A DNA stretch of 64,000 nucleotides from Flavobacterium aquiphilum. Lineage in GTDB: Bacteria > Bacteroidota > Bacteroidia > Flavobacteriales > Flavobacteriaceae. The stretch is taken from positions 4,030,001-4,094,000 of the forward strand of contig NZ_CP114288.1 in the NCBI RefSeq assembly GCF_027111335.1, written 5' to 3'. A program made the translations under genes and the position numbers. Positions 1 through 8,489 of this stretch are shown here, piece by piece (the first letter of the stretch is position 1; each line of letters opens with the position of its first letter). Under the pieces are notes generated by a model. The model was not told the DNA's origin and did not search any database. It worked only from the letters and a program-made list of their open reading frames with translations.

Positions 1-57
1 GCTTGGGAATTGGCCAACAGACCAGACAGAATTGTAGTTGACAAACCTATAAAATAA
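1..57 (+). CDS. C-terminal end of an unidentified protein (partial)
   Basis: The first 57 bases read in one open frame of 18 codons ending in TAA and are followed at once by a strong terminator hairpin, so this is very probably the 3' end of a real gene. The visible peptide ends in ...RIVVDKPIK. The gene begins outside the window and too little is present to name the product. Confidence 0.6.
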   Translation, partial: AWELANRPDRIVVDKPIK

Positions 58-74
58 GTTTTCAGCAAATAAAA

Positions 75-104
75 AAAGAGCTTTGGAACAATTCAAAGCT
101 CTTT
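75..104 (+). terminator. Rho-independent terminator
   Basis: An 11-bp perfect stem (AAAGAGCTTTG and its complement) encloses an 8-base loop and runs into a T tract. It lies 18 bases after the stop of the partial gene at the left edge. Confidence 0.85.
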
Positions 105-328
105 TTTAGTAAATATTATTTGTTAAAATTTCATATTCATTGCATAAAACTATTTGATTTTCGTAAATTTAAAAAAGTCTCCCAAAATCTTTAAACCTTT
201 TCATTCATAAAACATCCTGAAGGCTAATAGATTTTGTGTTCAAGTAAATGATACGTAAATTCGCCGAGATGAATCAATGAATCCCTACAACAACTGGTTT
301 TATTAATTGCATTTTCGTTTTTAGATAA

Positions 329-1438
329 ATGAATGAGATAATGACAAAAAAACAAGATTTGGTTCCAAACAACAAATACATTTTTGAACATTTTTTTGAA
401 TTATCAGGCGATTTATTATGCATCGCAGGATTTGACGGTTATTTCAAAAAAATAAATCCTGCCGTTTCTCAACTATTGGGCTACACAAATGAGGAACTTT
501 TTTCAAGACCAATAAATGAATTTGTCTATTTCGAGGACCAAAACATTACATCTAAAGTTCGAAAAGAACTTCAAAATAATAAGCCTTTACTCAATTTTGA
601 AAATCGTTACCTAACAAAAACAGGTGAAATCGTTTGGCTTTCCTGGACATCGATGCCAGTCGAAGATGAAAAATTGGTTTATGCTATAGCTAAAAACATC
701 ACTCACACCAAAAAATTGGAAGAGGAACGAAATTTACTGCTCACAAAAATCACTAAAATAAATTCTGATCTCAAAAAACTAACTTATACCAGTTCCCATG
801 ATTTAAGGTCTCCGATAAACAACTTGCTTTCGATTTTTGATCTTTTGGATACTTCAAAAATTGAAGATTCCGAAACATTAGAGTTTATTGAAATGATGAA
901 ATCGGCTTGTCAAACTTTAAAACATACTTTAAATGATTTTGTCGATGTTTTAATACTCGAAGACAAAAGTGTTGCCGAAGTTGAAGAATTAGATTTACAT
1001 GAATCGCTAAACACTGTAATGCAATCCATTAATTCCCTGATACAAAATTCGAAAGCTGTTATAAATATTGATTTTTCAGAACTTAAAAAGATTAATTTCA
1101 ATAAAGCATACTTGGAAAGCATATACCTCAATTTGATAACTAATTCGATAAAATATACCCAACCGGGTCAAATCCCGATTATTTCAATTTGTTCCAAAAA
1201 GAACAACGGAATCAATCAATTAATTTTCTCTGACAACGGTATTGGCTTCAATATGAAAACAGTAAAAGATAAAATTTTTGGCTTGTTCCAAAAATTTCAC
1301 AACCACGCTGACAGTAAAGGCATCGGGCTTTATTTGGTAAATAATCATGTCACCAGTTTGGGCGGTAAAATTGAAGTAAAAAGCGCTATTAATAAAGGAA
1401 CGACCTTTACCATCTCATTCAAAAAAGAATTGACATAA
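329..1438 (+). CDS. PAS-domain sensor histidine kinase
   Basis: This 369-residue protein has a PAS sensor domain (about residues 18-130), a HisKA dimerisation domain whose H-box SSHDLRSPINN places the phospho-acceptor at His157, and a HATPase_c domain with N-box NLITNSIKY, G1 DNGIGF and G2 GIGLYLV. No membrane segment or receiver domain is seen, so it should be a cytoplasmic sensor that phosphorylates a partner regulator. No response regulator gene lies nearby, making it an orphan here. An in-frame ATG four codons downstream (341) is an alternative start. The signal sensed cannot be read from the sequence. Confidence 0.9.
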   Translation: MNEIMTKKQDLVPNNKYIFEHFFELSGDLLCIAGFDGYFKKINPAVSQLLGYTNEELFSRPINEFVYFEDQNITSKVRKELQNNKPLLNFENRYLTKTGEIVWLSWTSMPVEDEKLVYAIAKNITHTKKLEEERNLLLTKITKINSDLKKLTYTSSHDLRSPINNLLSIFDLLDTSKIEDSETLEFIEMMKSACQTLKHTLNDFVDVLILEDKSVAEVEELDLHESLNTVMQSINSLIQNSKAVINIDFSELKKINFNKAYLESIYLNLITNSIKYTQPGQIPIISICSKKNNGINQLIFSDNGIGFNMKTVKDKIFGLFQKFHNHADSKGIGLYLVNNHVTSLGGKIEVKSAINKGTTFTISFKKELT

Positions 1439-1449
1439 TACAACAAAAA

Positions 1450-1479
1450 AAAGAGTTTTGAAATATTTCAAAACTCTTT
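1450..1479 (+). terminator. Terminator hairpin between convergent genes
   Basis: A perfect 14-bp stem (AAAGAGTTTTGAAA and complement) around a 2-base loop is followed by a T-rich run. A-rich sequence on the other side means it could also stop transcription coming from the minus-strand gene to the right. Confidence 0.85.
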
Positions 1480-1526
1480 GTCTTTTTATAAGTATCTATT
1501 CTGAAAATAGCTTTGTAAAAAAAAGA

Positions 1527-1856
1527 TTACAAATTTTTTTTTACATCAGCATCGGGAGCATTTTTCTTTACCGATTCAATTCCGTTATCACGAGCCGCAA
1601 CCGATTCATACATTTCGCTGCTGCCGATAATTTGACCATTGGATGCTTTCAGATTGAAATATGGATTTCCGTTTTTGGCTTCCAATTTATCAAATCTTTC
1701 ATCTATCTGAGAATTTTTCTTCACAGACTCGATTCCGTTTTCGCAAGCCGCTTTGGTTGTATATCCTTCGCTAGCGAGAATAACTTGTCCGTTTCCTGCT
1801 TTTAAAACAAACTGAAATTCATCATTTTTTCTTTTGCTAATTAAAAATGTTCCCAT
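1527..1856 (-). CDS. YegP-like DUF1508 protein
   Basis: This 109-residue protein is built from two tandem DUF1508 (YegP) repeats. Each has the pattern F.LKA.NGQ.I..SE.Y.....A..NGIESVKKN, at about residues 12-52 and 63-105. Family members are small cytoplasmic proteins of unknown biochemical function. No signal peptide or membrane segment is visible. It stands alone, converging with the histidine kinase. Confidence 0.88.
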   Translation of the reverse strand: MGTFLISKRKNDEFQFVLKAGNGQVILASEGYTTKAACENGIESVKKNSQIDERFDKLEAKNGNPYFNLKASNGQIIGSSEMYESVAARDNGIESVKKNAPDADVKKNL

Positions 1857-1996
1857 AAACTTTCATTTATTAAATTGATTAATTACCAGCAATTTAAGAA
1901 AAACTAATTCATTTTTAATTAAGAAATCAATATTTATTCCATCAAAAAAATAAATCCACAAAAAAAGCCTTGAATTTCTTCAAGGCTTCAATTTCT

Positions 1997-2072
1997 GGGT
2001 GGCTGACCGGGTTCGAACCGGCGACCCGCGGCACCACAAACCGCTACTCTAACCAGCTGAGCTACAACCACC
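1997..2072 (-). tRNA. tRNA-His (GTG)
   Basis: The reverse complement folds as a cloverleaf: acceptor GTGGTTG/CAGCCAC, D arm with GCTCAGCTGGTTAGAG, anticodon stem GCGGT/GCCGC around loop TTGTGGT with anticodon GTG, and T arm with GGTTCGAACC. A G precedes position 1 opposite C73, the hallmark of histidine tRNA. The 3' CCA is not fully encoded and would be added by CCA nucleotidyltransferase. It reads on the same strand as bshB1, 77 bases downstream of it. Confidence 0.95.
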
Positions 2073-2148
2073 ATTTCTGCTTAGCGGTTGCAAATATAGA
2101 ACAAATGTTTGCTTCTACAAACAAAAAATCAAAAAAAAATTGGCAATT

Positions 2149-2865
2149 TTACTTCAAATCGCCTAAGCTATTGACTGCCAAATATCTTTCAACTGTAAAA
2201 CCTTCGGCATGTTCAACTCCTGTAAGCCTTCCCAAGTCTCTGGAACGGTAATTTAGGCTCTCAAAAAAGTTTTTACTGGAGATTGGTGACTCTGGTTCTT
2301 TCGAATTCGGGTCATAAAATTGCGAACGATAGGCCAAAATAGATTCAATTTTCTTTTCTGTAAATCCGGTAATATCCACCACAAAGTCAGGTTCAATATT
2401 TTTCCATTGAATATAATGATAAACTACTTTCGGTCTCCAAGGCTTTTGAATTTCACCATCTAGCGCTGTTTCAATTTTCATCAAACCCGACAAAAAACAG
2501 GCATCTGAAACCAATTTACTTCCTTTCCCGTGATCGATGTGCCTGTCGTCAATAGCATTACACAATACAATTTCAGGTTGGTATTTTCGGATCATCTTTA
2601 TAATTTCCAATTGATGCTTTTCGTCATTGACAAAAAAACCGTCCCTCATATTCAAATTCTCCCGAACGGAAACTCCCAATATCTCCGCAGCGGCACTTGC
2701 CTCCTGATCACGGATTTCGGCCGAACCACGCGTTCCAAGTTCCCCATGCGTCAGATCAATAATTCCAACTTTTTTTCCTAAAGAAATCTCTTTTAAAATC
2801 GTTCCGGAGCATCCTAATTCCACGTCATCGGGATGTGCGCCAAAAGCAAGTATATCTAATTTCAT
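2149..2865 (-). CDS. bshB1: Bacillithiol biosynthesis deacetylase BshB1
   Basis: This 238-residue LmbE/PIG-L family zinc deacetylase has the N-terminal metal motif AHPDDVELGC (residues 10-19), a downstream HIDH motif, and TGVEHAEGF near the C terminus, which I associate with BshB1. BshB1 removes the acetyl group from GlcNAc-malate in synthesis of bacillithiol, the low-molecular-weight thiol of many Bacteroidota and Firmicutes. No signal peptide is present, so it is cytoplasmic. It follows menF on the same strand, separated by about 200 bases of repeats. Confidence 0.92.
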   Translation of the reverse strand: MKLDILAFGAHPDDVELGCSGTILKEISLGKKVGIIDLTHGELGTRGSAEIRDQEASAAAEILGVSVRENLNMRDGFFVNDEKHQLEIIKMIRKYQPEIVLCNAIDDRHIDHGKGSKLVSDACFLSGLMKIETALDGEIQKPWRPKVVYHYIQWKNIEPDFVVDITGFTEKKIESILAYRSQFYDPNSKEPESPISSKNFFESLNYRSRDLGRLTGVEHAEGFTVERYLAVNSLGDLK

Positions 2866-2982
2866 ATCTATTTTTGTTTGTTGTTTTGGGTTTATCGTTT
2901 TTGGTTTAATCTGTTTAAGGTTGTTTAATATTTGTTTAAAATGGTTTAAGGCTGTTTAATCTTGGTTTATAAAGTCAATTTT

Positions 2983-3069
2983 AAACTTTTAAACTTTTAA
3001 ACTTTTAAACTTTTAAACTTTTAAACTTTTAAACTTTTAAACTTTTAAACTTTTAAACTTTTAAACTTT
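2983..3069. repeat. 8-bp microsatellite, about 11 copies
   Basis: The octamer AAACTTTT repeats head to tail without error for about 87 bases. It begins exactly at the 3' end of the isochorismate synthase gene, overlapping its stop codon. On the bshB1 side (2900-2970) the sequence continues as irregularly spaced GTTTAA words, suggesting an older decayed version. Copy number is likely to vary by slippage. Confidence 0.95.
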
Positions 3070-4147
3070 ATATTAAAACTTTCTTCATTGTCATCGACTT
3101 GTTCACGCTTTCCTCCCACTCTTTTTCGGGGATACTGTCCTTCGTGATTCCGCAGCCCATGAACAGATTAGCCTTTGCGGTTTTGTGATCAAAATCGGCT
3201 TCAATTTCCATACAACGCAAATTGACAAATAGACTTGAACTCACCGAATCGACTGCAAAACTCGTATTCAATTCCCCCAAAAATCCGGTATAGAAAGTCC
3301 TATCGTAATTTTCATTTTCCAAAATAAAAGCTTTCGAAGCTTCTTTCGGCAATCCACAGACGGCCGGCGTTGGATGCAGTAAGCTTACGACTTGCTTCAA
3401 ACTGAAACCTGCGTTTAAAACTCCCCAAATATCGGTTTTCAAATGCCAGATACTACCAGCTTTAAGGCTATAGGGTTTGGTAACTGAAACCTCCAAAGTG
3501 GCCTCTTTCAATTGATCGACAATATAATCCGTTACAAATTGCTGTTCTTCTTTTTCTTTCTCCCCCCAAATAATTTCTTCCGAACCGTTATCTTTTTGGG
3601 TTCCAGCCAAAGCCATTGTTTCAAATACATTTACATTGGCTTTTACCAATTGCTCCGGTGTTGCCCCCATCCAAAGCCCAATTTTAGGATGAAAAAAACA
3701 GTACGAAAAAGCAGCAGGATACAATTGAACCAATTTCTCAAAAGTTGCAACCAAATCAAAATTTTCCAGTTCGATCACTTCTTTTCGGGAAAGAACGACT
3801 TTCTTAAATTCCTGATTTTCTATAGCATGAATCCCCTTAGCAACTATCCTTTCATAGTCTGCTTTACCCACTGCTGTTGGAAATTCTCTGTTGCTTTCGG
3901 TAATCATTACAGGCTCGTTTTCTCGAATCACAGCAAAAATATCCGATTCATTTTCGGGAATTAAATGAACACTGTTTCCATCAAAAGAAGCAAATACAAA
4001 TCCTTTTTCGGAAAAATCAACCACATTAAACAAAGCATCATTCTGCTGAAACATCCCGATTATAGTATCCGAATTGGGTTTGCAATACAAAACAAAAGGC
4101 AGGTTTTGCTCTTGTTGCATTTTTATTTTTGAAAAAAATTTATTCAT
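3068..4147 (-). CDS. menF: Isochorismate synthase (chorismate-binding enzyme)
   Basis: This 359-residue protein matches the chorismate-binding (MenF/EntC/DhbC) family. Recognisable blocks are KVVLSRK near residue 118, MGATPEQL (about 160), the ETMALAGT block (about 175), and the C-terminal LHPTPAVCGLPK, FYTGFLGE and MGCGIT segments. It would convert chorismate to isochorismate. A menaquinone role is more likely than a siderophore role because no siderophore genes are adjacent and flavobacteria respire with menaquinone; that is inference. Its start overlaps the end of the M48 protease gene by 8 bases, indicating translational coupling. Confidence 0.9.
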   Translation of the reverse strand: MNKFFSKIKMQQEQNLPFVLYCKPNSDTIIGMFQQNDALFNVVDFSEKGFVFASFDGNSVHLIPENESDIFAVIRENEPVMITESNREFPTAVGKADYERIVAKGIHAIENQEFKKVVLSRKEVIELENFDLVATFEKLVQLYPAAFSYCFFHPKIGLWMGATPEQLVKANVNVFETMALAGTQKDNGSEEIIWGEKEKEEQQFVTDYIVDQLKEATLEVSVTKPYSLKAGSIWHLKTDIWGVLNAGFSLKQVVSLLHPTPAVCGLPKEASKAFILENENYDRTFYTGFLGELNTSFAVDSVSSSLFVNLRCMEIEADFDHKTAKANLFMGCGITKDSIPEKEWEESVNKSMTMKKVLI

Positions 4148-6218
4148 GTTTTTGTAAAAGTTGGACCTGATAATCTAAAAGTTCTTTTTTTGCTTCAAAA
4201 AATGTTTTCGATAAAATAGCTTCGTAGTCGGCAATTGATCGATTGAACAAAGCCAGCTCACTTTCGATATATTGATTTACATTAAAATAGACCCATTCTT
4301 CGGATAAATATTTATTAAATGCTTCCCGAATCTCAGTAGTTATCGATTTTCTATAAATATTGCTATCTAAAATATTCGCAATCTGCTTTCTTAATTTAGC
4401 TTCTTCTTTTTTTAATAAAACCATATTTCTTTTAATTTCATCAAAAGAACATGTTCGATACATAAAATGAGAAGCATTGATCACATTAGCATAAAATTCA
4501 AATTTCTCATCATAGTCTTTATCGAGTTCAAAAAAAATATCATAATATTTTTTAAGTTCTTCTCTTTTATTATGCTTGTTAGCTAATCCAAAAAAATAAG
4601 AACAAATTTCAATATCATTTTCTAATATTTTTTGTTTGATTGCCTTTAAATCTATCTCCAATTTATCAATTAATTCACTACAATTTTTAGTTGAGATTTG
4701 GTGCCCGTCATAATTAAATGATTTAACTCTATAATCCCCGGATAAAATCTGCTTTAAGATATTGATATCACTAACCAAAGAATTAGCGTTGTAAACCAAA
4801 TCGATTGCAGCATTGCTAAATAATTCATTTACCTCTTTTTTCATTGCCTTACCAGTTGATTCGGTAGTTCTTAAATCAAAAGCATCAAAATCAGGATTTT
4901 TATTATCATAATAATGATTGTAAATTTCATTAAAGGATCCCGATAAAAATTCATCTTTAAATTCTTCGAAAAACTTCTCGTTTTCATTATAAACTACACT
5001 ACCCGAATATGAAACTGCAGAAAATAATTTATTAGTAAACTTACATTGCAGATCAATCCTATTATTCAATAAGCAAGTTGCCAATATCTTATTTTCCTCG
5101 GATTTTTCAATATTCAGTTTTTGCAGTTCGGCAATTCTATCTTCGATACTTGGATGTGTATCCCATTTATTTTCGATAGTAAGTTTTGATTTATTATATC
5201 TATTTATAAAATCAGTAGTTAATAAAGGTAGATTATTATGAACCTCTAAATTGCTTTTGCCAGCAATAAAATTCATCACTAAGGTCTGTTGTTCATAAAC
5301 ATTTTTTGTCGCAATTGATTCAGAAATTTTGTTGCTATAATAATCCAGCACTTTACTGAAAGAATGACTTGCCAAATCAAGACGTAGCAAAGAAGTTATT
5401 AAAGGCTCAGAACCCGTCACACTGGCAGCAACAGCATCGGCATGAAATTCCATTTGCCTTGATAATGCATAATAATTTAAGTTCACAACCTGATAGACCT
5501 GCCTTAAAACCCATTGAATTCCTTGCACTATATTTATAGCAATTCCAGTAAAAAAAGCAAAATACCCGTTTACGCTTCCCCAGCTTTGTGCAATTGAATT
5601 GTACGAGTCATTATTATAAAGCATATCATGAAGAATTCTGTTCACATTGTAAACATAACTTCCCACCTTCATACTTCGCTGTGAGAAATGCCCAAATTCA
5701 TGAGCTAAAATAGCTTTAAGCTCTAACTCTGAAACGGAATTTATTAGCCCAACCCCAATTTGAAGATTTTTCTTGATTGGTAAAAACATGCTCCAAAAAT
5801 TAGAATCATAAAACACTGAAGCATTAACATCTGAAGACAAATAAACTTTTTTAGGAAAATTTGTTTTTACCGAACCTACAATTTCCTCTATGAATTCAAA
5901 CAACATAGGTTCTTCTTCTCTTGTAATTTCAACCAAATGCGACCTATCAATGACATTTTTTTCAAAGATAAACTTGAACAGAAAAATCAAAATTAAGATC
6001 CCCATACATATCAATCCCGCCCCAATCATAAGAGTTACAAACATTGGCTTTGCAATAATAATCTTAAACCCTGCATAACCAGCCAGAATTGTGAGAGCAA
6101 TTCCTGAAGCAATCAATGCAAGATAAACAACAAAAAAGAAAAGAATTGAAAGAATCGCCTTGATGGTCATCTTTTTAAAAACTGCAGAAATCTGGGGTGT
6201 ATTTTTTTGCATCATCAA
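4140..6218 (-). CDS. M48 family membrane metalloprotease
   Basis: This 692-residue protein starts with two strong hydrophobic segments (about residues 18-50 and 55-85). The M48 zinc site HEFGH follows at about residue 170, with the third ligand in EFHADAVAAS at about 255, a layout shared with HtpX-type proteases. The C-terminal 350 residues are hydrophilic and helical, with no domain I recognise. It probably degrades or processes membrane or envelope proteins. It lies 18 bases after the thioesterase gene and overlaps menF by 8 bases, so the three are likely one transcript. No functional link between the protease and isochorismate synthesis is obvious. Confidence 0.87.
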   Translation of the reverse strand: MMMQKNTPQISAVFKKMTIKAILSILFFFVVYLALIASGIALTILAGYAGFKIIIAKPMFVTLMIGAGLICMGILILIFLFKFIFEKNVIDRSHLVEITREEEPMLFEFIEEIVGSVKTNFPKKVYLSSDVNASVFYDSNFWSMFLPIKKNLQIGVGLINSVSELELKAILAHEFGHFSQRSMKVGSYVYNVNRILHDMLYNNDSYNSIAQSWGSVNGYFAFFTGIAINIVQGIQWVLRQVYQVVNLNYYALSRQMEFHADAVAASVTGSEPLITSLLRLDLASHSFSKVLDYYSNKISESIATKNVYEQQTLVMNFIAGKSNLEVHNNLPLLTTDFINRYNKSKLTIENKWDTHPSIEDRIAELQKLNIEKSEENKILATCLLNNRIDLQCKFTNKLFSAVSYSGSVVYNENEKFFEEFKDEFLSGSFNEIYNHYYDNKNPDFDAFDLRTTESTGKAMKKEVNELFSNAAIDLVYNANSLVSDINILKQILSGDYRVKSFNYDGHQISTKNCSELIDKLEIDLKAIKQKILENDIEICSYFFGLANKHNKREELKKYYDIFFELDKDYDEKFEFYANVINASHFMYRTCSFDEIKRNMVLLKKEEAKLRKQIANILDSNIYRKSITTEIREAFNKYLSEEWVYFNVNQYIESELALFNRSIADYEAILSKTFFEAKKELLDYQVQLLQKHE

Positions 6219-6236
6219 GTGTTACATGTATTTCTA

Positions 6237-6665
6237 TTAACTTTTATTTCTATCTAAAACCATATTCGTCAATTTGCAAAGCGAAATCAAATTCCCTTCT
6301 TCATCGGTAATTTTAATTTCCCAAAGATGCAAACTTCTACCTTTATGGATAATTCGGGCAGTACCAAAAACAAAGCCTTCGCGAATGCTTTTTAAGTGAT
6401 TCGCTGAAATTTCGATGCCCCTTACTTCTTGTTTTTTGTCATTAATAAAAAAATGCGAAGCGGCACTCCCTACACTTTCCGCCAACGCCACCGAAGCTCC
6501 GCCATGCAACAATCCCATTGGCTGATGCACTGATGGATTAACGGGCATTTTGGCAACAAGAAAGCCTTCTCCTGCATCTATAAATTCGATATTCAAAGTT
6601 TCCATCAACGTGTTTTTGGAAAACTGTTTGCAATATTCGAGTATTTTATCTTTGTCTATTGTCAT
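6237..6665 (-). CDS. Hotdog-fold (PaaI/MenI-type) acyl-CoA thioesterase
   Basis: This 142-residue single hotdog domain has the typical PaaI-family helix HQPMGLLHGGASVALAES, with the catalytic acidic residue in ALAES and the HGG motif. Since it is first in an operon that includes isochorismate synthase, it is a good candidate for 1,4-dihydroxy-2-naphthoyl-CoA thioesterase (MenI), a late menaquinone step. That assignment rests on context, because PaaI-type thioesterases act on several aromatic and acyl CoAs. It is divergent from the lipoprotein gene starting at 6802. Confidence 0.85.
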   Translation of the reverse strand: MTIDKDKILEYCKQFSKNTLMETLNIEFIDAGEGFLVAKMPVNPSVHQPMGLLHGGASVALAESVGSAASHFFINDKKQEVRGIEISANHLKSIREGFVFGTARIIHKGRSLHLWEIKITDEEGNLISLCKLTNMVLDRNKS

Positions 6666-6801
6666 ATTTCTATTTTAAAGATTGTAAAAATACGCTAAAT
6701 TGACAATTCAAAAAAGAAATAAATAGAAACCTAAAAAGTAAAAAGTCAGCTATAAGCCATAAAACTATTTTATTACTATTTTTACAAAAATTTAAATCGA
6801 A

Positions 6802-8313
6802 ATGCAACGCATCGCCTTACTGTTTTTAATCGGAATGACGCTTTTGTTTTGCTCTTGTCGGAGCGATTTTGAGACCGTTGCAAGTACAGGTAATTTGGCG
6901 TTTTCAAACGATACTGTTTATTTGGACACGGTTTTTACCAATTTGAGTTCGAGCACTTATGCACTAAAAGTGTATAACCATTCCAAAAATGACATCAATA
7001 TTCCCATTATAAAATTTACCAAAGGCTTAAATTCAAAATACCGAATGAGCGTTGATGGCTCTCAGGGAAATCAAGGAAAAATATTCGAAAATGTTACGCT
7101 TCTAGCAAAAGACAGTTTGTACATTTTCATTGAAACAACTGTAAAAAGCGATAGTTCAACCCCAGCCGAATTTCTTTATACTGACCAAATTGAATTTGAC
7201 AGCGGAACAAATCTCCAAAAAGTGGAATTGGTAACTTTGGTGCAGGATGCCATTTTATTATATCCCAAACGCAATGGTGACGGAACCATGGAAACCCTCC
7301 CAATTGATGGTAAAAAAATAAGCGGCTTTTATCTGGACAAAAATGATCCCATTCACGGAAACGAACTTATTTTCACTAATAAAAAAGCCTATGTGATTTA
7401 CGGATATGCGGCAGTACCAGATGGAGAAACTGTAGTTTTTGATCCGGGAGCAAGAGTTTATTTTCATGCTGATTCTGGGCTAATTGTACCAAAAAATGCT
7501 TCGATACAAATTAACGGGGCCAAATCAACTACAGATAAATTAGAAAATGAAGTGATTTTCAGTGGCGACCGCCAACAACCTGATTTTAATTATACTCCCG
7601 GACAATGGGGAACTATTTGGTTGCAAAACGGAAGCATTAACAACTCTATTCAAAACCTGACGCTTAAAAACGCCACTGTTGGTTTATTGCTTGAAGGTAA
7701 TACCGGCAAAAAACTTACGATAAAAAATACTCAAATTTACAATTGCACTCACTACGGAATTCAAGCGAAAAATGCTTTTATCGAAGGAGAAAATATTGTG
7801 ATCAATTACACAGGACAATCCAGTCTAGCCTGTACTTATGGTGGTAATTACAAGTTTACGCATTGCACTTTCAACAACAATTGGTCAAGCCCTGAACAAA
7901 CAGCGGTTTACCTCAGTAATTATGCTGATGATGCAACTCCCGCAACCAAAGATCTTACAGGAGCGACTTTCAATAATTGCATCATTTATGGGGCGTATTC
8001 CAACGAAATGATTTTGGATAAAAAAACAGGTGCCGCTTTTGTGTATCAATTCAACAATTGCCTGATTAAGTCCAATAAAAATAATAGTCCAGATTATAAT
8101 TTCGACAATGACCCTACACATTACAATGCCATAATCCTGAACAAAGACCCAAAATTCTATAATTCCAATATCAACAATTTCAATATCGATAATACTTCTG
8201 CCGCTTTCGCAAAAGGGAATTCGGCATATTTAATTCCTCTTGATATTCTTGGAATCACGAGAACTTTACCAGCAGATCTGGGGGCTTATCAAAGTAAACC
8301 GTTCCCGAAGTAA
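6802..8313 (+). CDS. Secreted lipoprotein with predicted parallel beta-helix
   Basis: The 503-residue product starts with a lipoprotein signal peptide whose lipobox ends LLFCSC (Cys17 or Cys19). The N-terminal part resembles an Ig-like/abnormal-spindle-type beta domain (LDTVFTNLSSSTYALKVYNHS). From about residue 200 it shows short N-rich strands (NLTLKNATVGLLLEGNT, NTQIYNCTHYGIQAKN) of the kind found in right-handed parallel beta-helices of pectate lyase type. It is probably anchored in the outer membrane. The substrate is unknown, and I do not see a clear catalytic site. It is monocistronic, between a divergent thioesterase and purL. Confidence 0.8.
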   Translation: MQRIALLFLIGMTLLFCSCRSDFETVASTGNLAFSNDTVYLDTVFTNLSSSTYALKVYNHSKNDINIPIIKFTKGLNSKYRMSVDGSQGNQGKIFENVTLLAKDSLYIFIETTVKSDSSTPAEFLYTDQIEFDSGTNLQKVELVTLVQDAILLYPKRNGDGTMETLPIDGKKISGFYLDKNDPIHGNELIFTNKKAYVIYGYAAVPDGETVVFDPGARVYFHADSGLIVPKNASIQINGAKSTTDKLENEVIFSGDRQQPDFNYTPGQWGTIWLQNGSINNSIQNLTLKNATVGLLLEGNTGKKLTIKNTQIYNCTHYGIQAKNAFIEGENIVINYTGQSSLACTYGGNYKFTHCTFNNNWSSPEQTAVYLSNYADDATPATKDLTGATFNNCIIYGAYSNEMILDKKTGAAFVYQFNNCLIKSNKNNSPDYNFDNDPTHYNAIILNKDPKFYNSNINNFNIDNTSAAFAKGNSAYLIPLDILGITRTLPADLGAYQSKPFPK

Positions 8314-8324
8314 GATTTTAATTA

Positions 8325-8383
8325 ACCACAAATTCGCAAATTTTTTATGAATTCTAAATGAATATAATTTGCGAATTTGCGGT
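8325..8383. repeat. Inverted repeat downstream of the beta-helix lipoprotein gene
   Basis: Two 18-base arms (ACCACAAATTCGCAAATT and a complement with one mismatch) flank a 23-base A+T-rich loop. It begins 12 bases after the lipoprotein stop. It may act as a transcription end, but it lacks a clean U tract and looks more like a dispersed intergenic palindrome. Confidence 0.6.
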
Positions 8384-8428
8384 CTTTATTTTCAATTCCA
8401 ATATTTGTCAAATAGTTTGCTTTTCACA

Positions 8429-8460
8429 TTTGCTCGTACTATTTATTTAAACTAAATTTG
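8429..8460 (+). promoter_or_regulatory. Bacteroidota promoter for purL
   Basis: A -33 TTTG (8429-8432) and a perfect -7 TAAATTTG (8453-8460) are separated by 20 bases, matching the Bacteroidota primary sigma consensus TTTG-N17-23-TAnnTTTG. The purL ATG follows 29 bases after the -7 box. Confidence 0.8.
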
Positions 8461-8489
8461 CATCGTTAAAAAAACAAACTACACAACCA

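Noticed and set aside
1458..1805. Plus-strand frame opposite the YegP-like gene
   Set aside because: It is the shadow of two DUF1508 repeats on the minus strand and begins in a terminator.
2983..3069. The 8-bp repeat as a CRISPR array
   Set aside because: Units are 8 bases, contiguous and without spacers, so it is a microsatellite.
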